DNA from: Zanthoxylum bungeanum
Taxonomy: Eukaryota; Streptophyta; Magnoliopsida; Sapindales; Rutaceae
Assembly: GCA_019454045.1 (NCBI GenBank)
Contig: SKCR01025345.1
Location: 372,001-436,000 of the forward strand
Reading direction: 5' to 3'
DNA: 64,000 nt
Below the pieces are notes generated by a model that saw nothing but the letters and a program-made list of their open reading frames with translations, did not search any database and was not told the origin of the DNA. The number at the start of each line of letters is the position of its first letter. Position 1 is the stretch's first letter. The position numbers and the translations under genes are program-made. Positions 23,990-34,959 of the stretch are shown here, piece by piece.

Positions 23990-24480
23990 TATATGTAGTG
24001 TCGAATGAGATCTTTAACGAGCGCTAAGCTTTACATGGTAGTGTCGACTGAGATCCTTAACAAGTGCCAAGCTTCACACGTGTAGTGTCGAATGAGATCT
24101 TTAACAAGTGCCAAGATTCACACGTGTAGTGTCGAATGAGATTCTTAATAAGTGCTAAGCTTCACACGTGTAGAGTCGAATGAGATCCTTAACAAGTGCC
24201 AAGCTTCACACGTGTAGTGTCGAATGAGATCCTTGCCAAGTGCCAAGCTTCACACGTGTAGTGTCGAATGAGATACTTGACAAGCTTCACACGTGTAGTG
24301 TCGAATGAGATCCTTAACAAGTGTCAACCTTCACATGTGTAGTGTCGAATGAGATCCTTGCCAAGCTTCACACGTGTAGTATCGAATGAGATCCTTGCCA
24401 AGTGCCAAGCTTCACACGTGTAGTATCGAATGAGATCCTTGCCAAGTGCCAAGCTTCATACATGTAGTGTCGAGTGGGAT
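23990..24480 (-). repeat. 44-base tandem repeats, third array in element E
   Basis: Unit GTAGTGTCGAATGAGATCCTTAACAAGTGCCAAGCTTCACACGT given here by its parts: GTAGTGTCGAATGAGATC and AAGTGCCAAGCTTCACACGT. GTAG starts at 23995, 24038, 24082, 24126, 24170, 24214 and 24258, a 43-44 base period. Shortened copies follow. Confidence 0.9.
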
Positions 24481-25500
24481 ATCCTTGCCAAGTCTGGTAA
24501 TGTCGAATGGGATATTATCACCCCATACATGTAGTGTCGAGTGGTATATCTTAATACCAATTCTCCATACATGTAGTGTCGAGTGGGATACTCAACAAGT
24601 GCCAAGCCACATATTATATTGTCGACTGAGACACCAATAACAATTACCAAGCTATATGTTGTAATATCGACTGGGACATCCATAATAATTACCAAACTAT
24701 ATGTTGTAATGTCGACTGGGACACCAATAACAAGTCCCAAACTATAAATTGTAATGTCAACTATAAAAAGTGCAAGCCATACCTGGTAATGTCGACTGGG
24801 ATGTCCACGCCAAGTCTTCATTAGAGTATAGTCCGTTTTGACATCCTCCTCACGCTAAGTCTCCAAACATGTATTGTCGAGTAGGATATCCACGCAAAGT
24901 CTTCATTCGAATATTGTTGACTGAGACATCTTCCTCATGCCAAGTATATATCTTCATCATATGGGGTGAATGGTAGGAAAAATGGTTCCACTGAAGGGAC
25001 GCGCCTTGTTCCTGATGAGGGTCCATGAGACTATGGTCGAATGGAGTCTAGAGTCGATGACAATCTATTCATGTAATGTGAAGAATATAATTATCTTCTC
25101 ATGTCGCCAGAAAGAGATGACTATCTAACCATGTAGTATAGAGTTGAAGGAAATCCATGCATGTCATATGGAGGAGATGAAAATCCTTTCAGTCGTCTGA
25201 ATGTGGTGAGTCCTTCAATGTCGTATGGAAATGATAACAATTCTTCTATGTAGCCAGATGGCCATCCACCTTATCGTATGGAGAATATGATAATCTTTCC
25301 ATGTAGTTTAGAGTGGATGACATTACTAGAGAATACTTCTTAGTCGGTGGGTATGCTGGAAGAATATTAGGGTATTCTCATGTCGAATGGAAGAAGTATA
25401 TTGATTGGGTCTGATGATTTTTTATGTGGTCGATTGGAGCAAATGAGTTTCTCCCTAAGTTGTAGTTTTGTGATGGTCATTTTCTTTTAAAGTTACCAAT
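24480..25500 (-). repeat. Degenerate GTCGA-containing repeats in element E
   Basis: Diverged units with TGTCGACTGGGACA or TGTCGAGTGG at irregular 45-60 base spacing to about 24930. Only scattered GTCGAATGG motifs remain beyond that. No coding region is seen. Confidence 0.65.
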
Positions 25501-25754
25501 GAATACTTGTTTGGGAAGCTATGATGTCCCCAAAGCAACAATAGGTGGCTTCTGGCCCTTTTTTTTGTCTAATTACATCAGGTGATATCTTATTGAGAAG
25601 TATTACTAGCACATCATTTATTATGTCGCTTGGGAGGATTCAAACTTCTTTCATTGTCATGATTGGTGGAGCTTCTTCTCTTATTGTTCCTCTTATCCTC
25701 CTCTCACCTAATCTCAATGTGGGCTCGAGTCATGGCTTGATCCATAGTGTAACA

Positions 25755-26658
25755 TCAAAATTTAGTGAGCTTTTTGTCGAGTTTACTTTCTGAAAGTAAT
25801 CCATTTCTAAATGCTTCCACTGCAGTAGGCTGATAGAGATATGTGATTGTTATACTCTCTTTATTGAAGTGAGCCACGTAGCTTCGCAAGGACTCCCCTC
25901 TCTGTTGTTGGATGGCATTAAAGTCATTGGTGGTCTTCTCAAGCTTGCAAGAACTTGCGAAATGCTCCATAAATTTGTCTGCTAGCTGTTGGTAAGACTC
26001 GATAGATCTGTATGGGAGATTGATAAACCAGATGAGGGCAAGACCAGCTAATGTTTCTCCAAATCCTCTGCACATGCCAGCTTCCCATTGATGAGGTGCC
26101 AGACCCGTTGATGACATCTTGTATTTGTAATGGACAACATGGTAGTCTGGGTCAGTTGATCCATTATACATCTTCATATCTGGAAGACTGAACTTCCTTG
26201 GTAGCTCAATGGAAGTGATGGTCTCCAAAAATGGTGTAACTGAGATTGTGCCACTCGGCTTTTTCTCACTGTAGTCTGACACTACGTAGGCTGGAGAGAA
26301 TTGCATCTTTGAACTCTTTCATTTCCTTACGCATGGTGGAGGCAACTTGCCGTGCTTGGTCGGTTGGGGAGATATGTCGACTTCTTTCTTGATTTGGTAG
26401 ATGGTTGTCCAATGGCGGATTCTCGCTTGCCACATTGTTGAATACCCCTAGATGATTGGTGGGCATAGTATGATTGATGGGATGGTTTGGAGAATCAGGT
26501 TGTTGGGAGGTTGAAGGGATTTGCTCCAGTTTCTTCTGGAGGGTTATATTGGAGCTTCACATGGCTTGACTCTCTTATTCTAAGGCGCGTAATCGTTCTC
26601 GGAGTATGATCAGATGCGTATTCATAGGATCTGGTGTTTCCTCACTGCTAGACGCCAT
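25755..26658 (-). pseudogene. gag pseudogene of element E
   Basis: The minus-strand ATG at 26658 gives MASSSEE..., as in element A's gag, but stops follow within 30 codons. The retrotransposon gag domain is open from about 26230 to 25755 (ELPRKFSLPDMKMYNGSTDP, MCRGFGETLAG, KFMEHFASSCKLEKTT, AFRNGLL). It ends at KKLTKF before any zinc knuckle. The protein closely matches A's domain at 2183-2690. Loss of nucleocapsid and pol shows internal deletion of an A-like parent. Confidence 0.88.
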
Positions 26659-26717
26659 TGTTGGCTGTGTTTTAGGAACTGTAGACTGAGAGATCTTTGT
26701 CTGCTATGAATCGTTAA

Positions 26718-26736
26718 GGCCCCACTGTGGGTGCCA
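26718..26736 (-). other. Primer binding site of element E
   Basis: Minus strand TGGCACCCACAGTGGGGCC, next to the 5' LTR, matching the site of element A at 17 of 19 bases. Confidence 0.8.
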
Positions 26737-26739
26737 AAT

Positions 26740-27351
26740 TGTGGATGTTGGTTTTCGCCCGAGGTCCACAATCGAGAATTTATAGGTTGGGGGCACTAAC
26801 GATCCTGCAAAATAAAGGTAGAGTGTGCGTGGAGGTTACTGCCCACCGGTGTGGTGGGTGCTGTAGGCACTCCGATGCTCAAGTCAGTGATGAAGAAGAG
26901 TTGTAAGTAATGGAAGAGCAAGGCTACAGACTACATTGATCCCCGTGCATTGCCGTGAGGGCGATAGGTCGGAGGTTCTGAGGGCTCTGGTGAGAATGAT
27001 TAAGCTTTTGGTTGTAATAATTTTTTTTGTCTCCCATTCTCTTCTGGATCTCGGTTCATTTTATAGGCTATTTTAGGTGAGATTCATGAATGCGTTAATT
27101 GACATACGTTTTGTGTGTTGGTAACGGTCGTGTCATGAATGAGTATTATGGGCAGTCATGAAGACTGAAAACGGCTGGGTTATGAGGGGTATTTATAAGT
27201 CTAAGCGTTTCGTGGGCTGGCGTATGGTGTTTCTCCGAGCCTGGGCTTGTACAATGTTTTTGGGTTCGGTTAGGGGGTTTCAAGGGTGCATTTAGCAGTG
27301 GGCCTGAGGCAAAAGGTCGAAATTATCCTTGGACCAAATTTGGCCCGTACA
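26740..27351 (-). repeat. 5' LTR of element E
   Basis: 612 bases, the partner of 21375-21984. The outer end CCCGTACA is followed by the target copy atgat. Confidence 0.92.
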
Positions 27352-27365
27352 ATGATAGATTTGCG

Positions 27366-28235
27366 ATGGCGGCACCATCCACTAATCAGTTTGCGCGTAT
27401 GCTTGATACTAACAAACTCAAGGGCGCTGAGAACTTCGCCGATTGAGATTTAGATTTGAGGATTGTCCTCGATTTCGAGAAGTTGGGATATTTTCTTGAG
27501 GGTCCATTGCCCCTTGCTATGGCAGAGGATGCTACACCGGAAGAACGTGAAGTTTTCCAAGCTTGGAAGGATGATATTTAAAAGTTAAATCATACATCTT
27601 AAGTTTGCTTTCACCGGGACTCAAAAAACAATATTATGGCATGTCAGATGCGTATAGTATGATGACATGATTAAGACAATCATTTGAGAACCAAGAACAT
27701 GTTGTTGTTCACAAGGTCGCAATGGAACTGTTCCATGCGCGATTAGATGAAGGGCAAGTTGTTAGCCCGCATCTTCTTCAGATAATCGATTTGATCGATC
27801 AATTGAGGCAACATAATCTCATTCTGAATGAAATTCTCGGTATGAGTGTCATTCTTGGTTCACTCCCAGCTTCTTATCGCCAGTTCGTGATGTACTTCAA
27901 CATGAACGGGATTATCTATACCTACCAAGAGCTGCAAAGGATGTTGCTCACGGCGAAAGAGGACCTCAAGAAGGGAGTACCGACTTGCCCTCCGAGACCT
28001 ACTTCACTTTCTACTTCTTCCCAGACTTGGTCAAAGGGAAATAAGAAGAAAGGAAGAAGAAGAAGGGTCTCGGTTCTCAACCACAGGCAAAGATAGTTAA
28101 GCCCAAGAGGGCTTCTGACGACAAGTGCCATCACTGCAGCAAATTCGGGCACTGGAAAAGGAACTGTCCTGACTACATTGCCCAGCTGAGGAATGAGAGA
28201 GCATCTACATCAGGTACATTTATTTTTCCAGTTAT
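27366..28235 (+). pseudogene. gag pseudogene of element C
   Basis: ATG at 27366 (MAAPSTNQFARML...), 10 bases after E's right target copy. Stops appear at the 27th codon (TGA where Trp would fit) and later. The UBN2-type copia gag region is open at 27722-28040 (QVVSPHLLQIIDLIDQL, GMSVILGSLPASYRQF). A zinc knuckle C-x2-C-x4-H-x4-C follows near 28128-28170 (CHHCSKFGHWKRNC). It would form the capsid but is broken. Confidence 0.87.
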
Positions 28236-28245
28236 TGATATATCT

Positions 28246-28650
28246 TTGGCTTGTGAAGCCGTTACATCCACCTGGATTTTAGATTCTGCTTGCTTAATTC
28301 ACATTTGCAATTCGTTGCAGGTGCTGAAGGAAAGTATGAAACTGAAGCCTGGAGAGATGCAGTTGCGATTCAGGAGTGGAGACTCACTGGATGCAGTTGC
28401 AGTGGGAGTATGCGAGATCCCTTTACCGAATGAGACACTTTTGTTAAATGACTGTTATTTTGTACCTGGATATGTAGTTAATATTATATCTCTTTTTGTA
28501 TTTGATACAGAAGGTTATCGTATCAATATTAAGAACTGTTCTTTATATTTATATGATAAAAGTAATAATAAGATCCTTTGTTGTCCAAATAAGCATGGTC
28601 ATTATACATTGCAAACTTCTAAAGATATTTTAAATACTGGAGTTAATAAA
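28246..28650 (+). pseudogene. Protease region of element C
   Basis: The active-site block reads WILDSACLIHICNSLQ where copia proteases have D(S/T)G: Asp is kept but Gly is replaced by Ala. The segment after it (LLLNDCYFVPGYVVNIIS) is typical of the PR-IN linker. Same frame as the integrase start. Confidence 0.8.
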
Positions 28651-29520
28651 CGTAGTTTACCTGTTGTTAATAATACTGAACTTTGGCATATGCGGCTAGG
28701 TCATATAGGCGTTAAACGCCTTACCCAATTGGTTAGGAATGGTTTGATACTTGATCTCACCATTGAATCATATCCAACTTGTGAATCGTGTATTCAGGGT
28801 AAGATGACCAAAGCCTTATTTTCAGGTGTTGGACACCGTGCCACTAACTTACTGGAACTCGTACATTGTGATGTATGTGGTTCATTAAGTCAGACTGCTC
28901 ACAATGGTTATTCGTACTTCGTTAGCTTTACCGATGACCTGTCACGGTACGGTTATGTCTATTTGATGCGACATAAATCAGAAGCCTTTGAAAAGTTCAA
29001 AGAGTTCCGAAATGAAGTTGAAAAAAAACTGGTCAATATATTAAATGCCTTCAATCTGATTGAGGCGGAGAATATATGAGTGGTGAGTTCATTGATTATA
29101 TTAAAGAGAATGTGATTCTCGCTCAATATACTCCTCCAGGTACTCCATAGCACAATGTAGTGTATGAGAGGAGAAATTAGACTTTATTGGATATGGTCCG
29201 ATCGATGTTGAGTTTCACAGATTTGCCCTATTTCTTATGGGGCTACTCTCTTTCAACAACTGCACATCTTTTGAATAAGATTCCTTCAAAAGCTATTCCT
29301 ACGACTCCGTATGAGATATGGTTCGGTAGGAGACCAAATCTTAGTTACATTAAGGTTTGGGGTTGTCCTGCCTATGTCAGGGTGACTCAGCAAGATAAGC
29401 TTTCACCTCGAGGGAAAAAGTTTAGGTTTGTCGGATATCATTCGAATACGAGGGGATATATGTTCTATGATACCGAGCATTGAAATGTGTTCGTAGCTCG
29501 CTTCACAAAATTTCTAGAAG
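28651..29520 (+). pseudogene. Integrase of element C
   Basis: The zinc-binding region is WHMRLGHIG ... CESCIQGK (HHCC type). The core holds LVHCDVCGSL with the first catalytic Asp and FTDDLSRYGYVYL. A frameshift near 29040 ends the open frame, and the following TPPGTP and ERRN blocks lie in another frame with stops (29080-29180). The C-terminal part is open at 29187-29483 (LPYFLWGYSLSTTAHLLNKI, GRRPNLSYIKVWGCPAYVRV). Not functional. Confidence 0.87.
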
Positions 29521-29756
29521 TATAATTTTTATCAGAAGGTGGTAATCATAAATAGGTTGAACTTGATGAAGTCCAACCTGAAAACAACGAACCAACGGAG
29601 GAACCTGAAGTTCAAGTAGATGAATGACCCTCAACACACACACTCCGTAGGTCAGAAATGGTATCTAGACCTCCTGAACGCTTGTATTTGATACAAGAAA
29701 AGAGTATAGATGTTCTCTTAGTTGAAGAGACAGATCATTTTACCTATAAATAATCG

Positions 29757-30600
29757 ATGTTGGACATCGACTCCGTGAAATGGCAAAGTGTCATGAAATC
29801 CGAGATAGACTTAATGCATGAGAATCAAGTTTGGGACTTGGTTCCGCTTCCCGAAGGAATTGTTCCTATCGGTTGTAAATGGGTTTACAAGAGGAAGCGC
29901 GGGCCTGACGGTAAGGTTGAAACTTACAATGCCCAACTGGTAGCGAAAGGTTACACGCAGCGACCTGGCGTCGACTACGATGAAACTTTTTCACCAGTAG
30001 CAATGCTTAAGTATATTCGGATTTTACTTTCTATAGCTGCGTATCATGACTACGAGATTTTGCAAATGGATGTCAAAACAGCTTTTCTAAATGGATTTCT
30101 TGATGAAGAAATCTATATGGAACAGCCAGAAGGTTTTGCGTCCAGCGAAAACTCGGGTATGGTATGTAAGCTTAAGAAGTCTATTTATGGACTTAAACAA
30201 GCTTCACGAAGTTGGAATCTTCGATTCGACGAGATTATTAGATCGTCTGGTTTTCTCAAGAATTCGGAAGAATCCTGTGTGTATCAGAAGGCCAGTGGGA
30301 GCATGGTCGTATTTTTAGTCCTATATGTCGATGACATCCTAATCATTGAGAATGATTTAGGTATGTTACAAAGCGTCAAAGCGTAACTCTGTAAGAATTT
30401 ATCCATGAAGGACCTGGGAGAAGCTTCCTATGTTTTAGGGATAAAACTTTATAGAGATAGACAAAGGAGGCTGATTGGGTTATCCCAATCAACGTACATA
30501 GATAAGATCTTGGAACGGTATAATTTTGGTAACTGTAAGACAAAAAACATACCGTTCAGACATGGGATTCATCTTTCAAAAAAGATGAGTCCATAAACAG
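29757..30600 (+). pseudogene. Reverse transcriptase of element C
   Basis: Copia RT with GCKWVYKRKRGPDG, LVAKGYTQRPGVDYDETFSP, LQMDVKTAFLNGFLDEEIYM, KSIYGLKQASRSWN and the active site LYVDDILII. Stops at 30384 (TAA) and 30594 (TAA) break the frame. The part after the first stop (MKDLGEASYVLGIKLYRDR) is the usual continuation. Confidence 0.92.
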
Positions 30601-30617
30601 AGGATGAGAAAGTTTGA

Positions 30618-31308
30618 ATGTCTAACCAACCTTATGCTTCGTGTTTGGGTAGCATAATGTATGACATGTTATGTACTCGGTCTGATATCAGTTTCGCTGT
30701 TAGCGTAACTAGTCGATATCAGTCCAATCCAGGTAATGACCATTGGATGGCCATTAAACATATCCTGAAGTATCTAAAAGGTACTAAGGATAAGTTAATA
30801 ATTTATGGAGGAAATGAACTGCAAGTTAACAGGTATACGGATTCTGATTTCCAATCGGATCCCGATGATAGAAAGTCTACATCTGGATTCGTATTTACCC
30901 TTAATGGAGGTGCAGTTTGTTGGGAGAGTTCCAAACAGGGGTACAGCAGATTCCACCACTGAGGTGGAATACATTGCGGCTTCTGAAACTGCAAATGAGG
31001 CTGTGTGGATAAAGAACTTTATCACAGAATTGGGAGTTGTCCCAAGTATCGAGAATGCGATTCCGTTATACTGTGATAATACTGGAGCCATTGCGCAAGC
31101 AAAGGAACCGAGGGCGCATCAGAAGTCGAAGCATGTGGAACGCAAGTACCACATCATTCGAGAGATTATGTCGCGATGAGATATTGTCGTGTACAAGGTA
31201 CCAAATGAGGATAATGTAGCAGACCCGCTGACGAAGGCCATACCTCCGAAGTTGTTTGATAAACATGTGGAGTCGATGGGTATTAGATACAATCAATATT
31301 GGCACTAG
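30618..31308 (+). pseudogene. RNase H of element C
   Basis: Reads LGSIMYDMLCTRSDISFAVS, then the RNase H blocks YTDSDFQSDPDDRKSTSGF, TEVEYIAASE and LYCDNTGAIAQAKEP. It ends VESMGIRYNQYWH at TAG 31306. One frameshift near 30950 and an in-frame TGA near 31177 disrupt it. Confidence 0.9.
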
Positions 31309-31324
31309 AGCAAGTGTGAGATTT
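31309..31324 (+). other. Polypurine tract of element C
   Basis: AGCAAGTGTGAGATTT precedes the 3' LTR. The common copia form is a GCAAGTGGGAGATT run. Confidence 0.65.
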
Positions 31325-33719
31325 TGTTGGGGTTGGTGCTCAGAGCGCCAATTCCCGATTGTATTTCTTTGAGAATACTACTGTAAAACTTTATTATTTT
31401 GAATAATATAAGCAGTTTCTGTAATATAATATATCTTTAAATATGGTAAAGATGTAATGACCTTAGAATGACTAGTCCTGATGCTGTTGCAAAAGCGTCG
31501 CAACTGATATTGAGTTGTATCATGACGTTGTCATTCTCAGACAGTTCCTGGTCAAGGTTTACACTACTTGGTCAGTAAAGTAAACCCGTTGAGACCGGTA
31601 CATGTCGTATACTGGAATATATGATTCCAATGGTTTTTTAATGAACCATTAGTCTTGGAGACTCGTATAGACGTGTAGGTGTTTATAGCGGATAAACAGT
31701 GAACGACTCACCGAAGATTCTTAAAGGATGATACATCAACGTCAATAAGAATCTTCTCGGGTTGAATAACACTTGTGATTCTTCGACTTGAGATACCACT
31801 GTGGGCGCATGAGACATATTCCACACTTAGATGGCAGTCACGTCACCGATCTATTTAGATCAGACCTCCGCCTGTTCGTTGGGTGTGGATAGATCCTCAG
31901 GGTGTCCTGTGTGTATCGAGATAGGATCCGTCAGTTCTGTGTACAGAGCATAGGTAGTCCATATGATTAGCAATCAAATAAAAACCCTGGGCCCGTGGTA
32001 CACTTTAGAAGTAAGTTCTAAGTATTCTTTTAGAGATTGTTAATAGAGACGTCGACGAGATTGTCCCTATAGAGATTTGACGTTTACATCTATATCTTTG
32101 GGATATATCCGGATACCTGTGACAGAGGAATTATAAATTTGCCATGACCTCGACCTGTATGATTCAGCGAGTTTATCTGTGGTCGTCATAATTTACGGGT
32201 AGATAAATTATAGACACGAAATTGGATTTCGTGATGGATATGTCTGAATATAGAGAGTCTCACTAATGAAATATACATGTAAATCACTAGGGCAACATTT
32301 ATAAATAATATTGATTATTTATAAGTCGTTTAAAGGTTAAACGCAAAAGTACATGTGTAGGGACCCAATAGTCATTTCTTAATTTTTATGTATTTGCATT
32401 TAATGTTAGATTTTATCAAATACGCATTAATTAATTGTCAAATTGAGATATTTGAATAATATCATAAATATATATTTATTTAATTTAATGTAAATATAAT
32501 ATATATATTTAATATATTTGTATTTAAATAATTATTTAATTGTTAAATAATTAAATTAATTAAAAATATAAATATCTAAGGTTGTGATATTTTATTTAAT
32601 GACTTAGTTGCTTTTGTTGACTTTAATTTTTTTTCATTAAATGGTTTGATGATTAAAGTAACAAGTTGATAAAGCTTAATTAAATGAAACAAAAAACAGA
32701 TATCATGATATTTTACTACCTACCATTTTCGGCCAAGGGCTATTAGGGTTGGTATAAATTGTTTTGTTTCATTTAGGGTTTAATTAACTTAAAACACTTA
32801 TAAAAAACTCCATTGATAGAAAACAAAGAAGCTTGAGAGAAAGAAAAAGAAAAACAAGAAAAGCTTGGATTTTTAGTAAGTTCCTCCTACTATTAAAGAG
32901 GAAAATGTTCCTTGTGTTATAGGCTACATACTATGATGTTCTCATGTTTTTCTATTCTTTATTCTTTGTGTTTTTTGTTGGATGGAAGTTTGATGATAGG
33001 GTTATGCATATATAAAGATCATAGAATGTTACTAATGAGTTAATAAGCATTCTTTTGATGGTTTGAGAAATTTATTGCTATTCTAGAGTTATTGACCCCC
33101 TCTTAAATGACCTAGATTTTTTTCTATAGTTATTTCATTGTGGTGAGGCTTGATTGGTGTGGAAGAAACATGATTGAAGTGTTGGATTTTGCTAATTTGG
33201 TCTAATTTGTCCAATTTGATGAAATTGAAAAATTAAGATTTAAGACCACATCCAAATTTGGGGATTTTCATTTATGATGTGTATTTGGATGTGTTATTTG
33301 ATGCATATAAAATATTGGGTTGATTGGATTTCATCTTCTTGTGTTTTGAACATGTAAAGTGCAAAATGCACAATTTGCCCTCCATTAGGGGCTCTCGGCT
33401 TTGGCAAGAAATTTGGGGTTTATTGTTGCAATTTGATTTTTGATGTGTATGACATGTTAATATCATCTTATAAATGATTTAGAATCATCCAAAAATTGTT
33501 TCGAACAATTTAGGACTAAAATGAACAAAATGCAAAGTTTTGGGGTAATTTGGTAATTACACAAAAAATTGATTTCTTATGTAATATTTCATAATTTGAT
33601 AATTGGGTAATTAAATAAATAAGTTTATTTAATTGATTCGAGAAAAAGTTTTGAAATCGGAAAATTTTGATTTTCCACTGTTCCGTTGCGTTACCGGATT
33701 TCCGCCATCAAACCCTTCA
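31325..33719 (+). repeat. 3' LTR of element C
   Basis: Aligns with 18213-20643. It ends in CCCTTCA and is followed by the target copy agaaa (33720-33724). Confidence 0.93.
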
Positions 33720-33724
33720 AGAAA

Positions 33725-34537
33725 AGAGTATAAGGCCAACACTCACTCGTTATTTCCCAACACTCGGGTATTCTACCAGGCCCAGTCGACCCGACCACAT
33801 TCTCTCATTTTACAAAAAAAAAATAAGTCTTTTACCAGCCTCTTCTATCGTTTGTAGTCAGCCCAAAAATCAAATGGTCCCTCTTTTGTCGAAGGAACAT
33901 ATGGTATCTCCTTTTTTCCACTACATGTTCCTTCATGTAGTACGTGTAGAGTATATCTTTCACTCCGAATCTCACTCCCAACTTGTACGTCAAAACTTCA
34001 ACCGACATCAAGACCCTACATGTGTTTGGCATTAGTTGGGAGGGGGCTATCTCATAGTGGTCTAATACCTCCCACACTAGGTTTGGAATCGGGAACCTAA
34101 ATCCATCGGCAAAGGGACGTTCATAGAACCCAGTCCACCCAGGGATCCTATAGTTGACTCGTTCTATCGAGGAGGCTAACCTCACTTGAATCGACTCAGG
34201 GAACCAGTATTTTAATTTTATCTCCCTCATGGCTCTTTCGGTTATACTAATTTGAGTATTTTTGGTTAATAGATTAGTCGGTTCACTTGTGCTGGGTTCA
34301 CCCGACTCGACAGGAATAGATCGTAGTGGTAGCACATCTTTAGGGATACCAAGTGGAGCCTCCGTTGATGCGATAGTTAGCACATCTTCATCACCCTCAC
34401 TCAGTATGTCCCTACCATACATACTAAGAAGAGAGATAACCCGCAAGGGCGAGCCTACGTACATCTCCATCAGTGAATCACTTGAGCTCGAGCAACCTTC
34501 AGACGAAATATCAATTCACTCTACAAACAACGAATGA
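33725..34537 (-). pseudogene. Antisense ORF of element A, N-terminal piece with gypsy-type transposon domain
   Basis: Open on the minus strand from about 34470 to 33832 and in register nearly to the C insertion. Residues about 75-200 read LKYWFPESIQVRLA, FRFPIPNLVWEVLDHYEIAP, SQLMPNTCRVLMSVEVLTYK and RRYHMFLRQKRDHLIFG. This is the pattern of the Pfam family named 'putative gypsy type transposon' (PF04195, recalled, not searched). It is coded opposite to gag-pol between integrase and 3' LTR, as in some Tat elements. No known activity. Insertions C and B cut it into three pieces. Confidence 0.72.
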
Positions 34538-34959
34538 ACCTAAAACCAATATGACAGAATATCAAACCTAGGTCTCACACAAACACAATCCTAGAAATCC
34601 CCAAAACAATTAAAGATCAAAGTCCTAACCCTAGCCAATAACAAGTTGAATATACCCTATGAACAACTTGAAGAATTGAAGAACATGAAGAAGAGAAGGA
34701 ATAATACATTGAATTCGAAGAGAGTCATCCAACCTTACGACTCGAGAGAAGATTTTTGCAAATGAAGTGAGTGAACCCCCACAAAGCTCTTTATACCCTT
34801 CCTCATTTTGGCTCTTCATTCCCGCCAAGAAGGTCTCGAAACCAACGCTACATTTATTGCAAGTTGGGAAATCGAGGTAAGTAAAAATCACTCGACACCC
34901 AATAAGAATATTGTCGGCTGGATACCCTTGTAATATTGTCACCCCACGACATGTAGACT
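34538..34959. other. Spacer between antisense ORF and tandem array of element A
   Basis: No plus-strand coding is recognised. On the minus strand this would be the leader or promoter of the antisense ORF; no clear promoter box is seen. Confidence 0.45.

Larger units (their letters stand above)
21375..27351 (-). mobile_element. Element E: short non-autonomous relative of element A, reversed
   Basis: LTRs at 21375-21984 and 26740-27351 (about 610 bases) match the reverse complement of A's LTRs. A perfect target duplication atgat flanks it (21370-21374, 27352-27356). On the minus strand it reads LTR, primer site, broken gag, then long tandem repeat arrays, purine tract and LTR. No protease, RT or integrase is present. 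It inserted just upstream of the gag start of element C. It could only have moved with enzymes from an A-type partner. Confidence 0.93.
18213..33719 (+). mobile_element. Element C: Ty1/copia retrotransposon with long LTRs
   Basis: LTRs of about 2.4 kb at 18213-20643 and 31325-33719 have ends TGTTGG...CTTCA and a perfect target duplication agaaa (18208-18212 and 33720-33724). The primer site TGGTATCAGAGC is of initiator-Met type. Domain order gag-PR-IN-RT-RH shows copia. Element E (21375-27351) sits in its leader. Coding parts have scattered stops and shifts. Two solo LTRs of the same family lie at 45924 and 49597. Confidence 0.94.

Noticed and set aside
22190..24480. CRISPR-like look of regular direct repeats
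   Set aside because: Units are head-to-tail with no unique spacers, lie inside a plant LTR element, and there are no cas genes.
34262..34537. Plus-strand Ser-rich frame
   Set aside because: It is the complement of the antisense ORF of element A, which has the recognisable domain.
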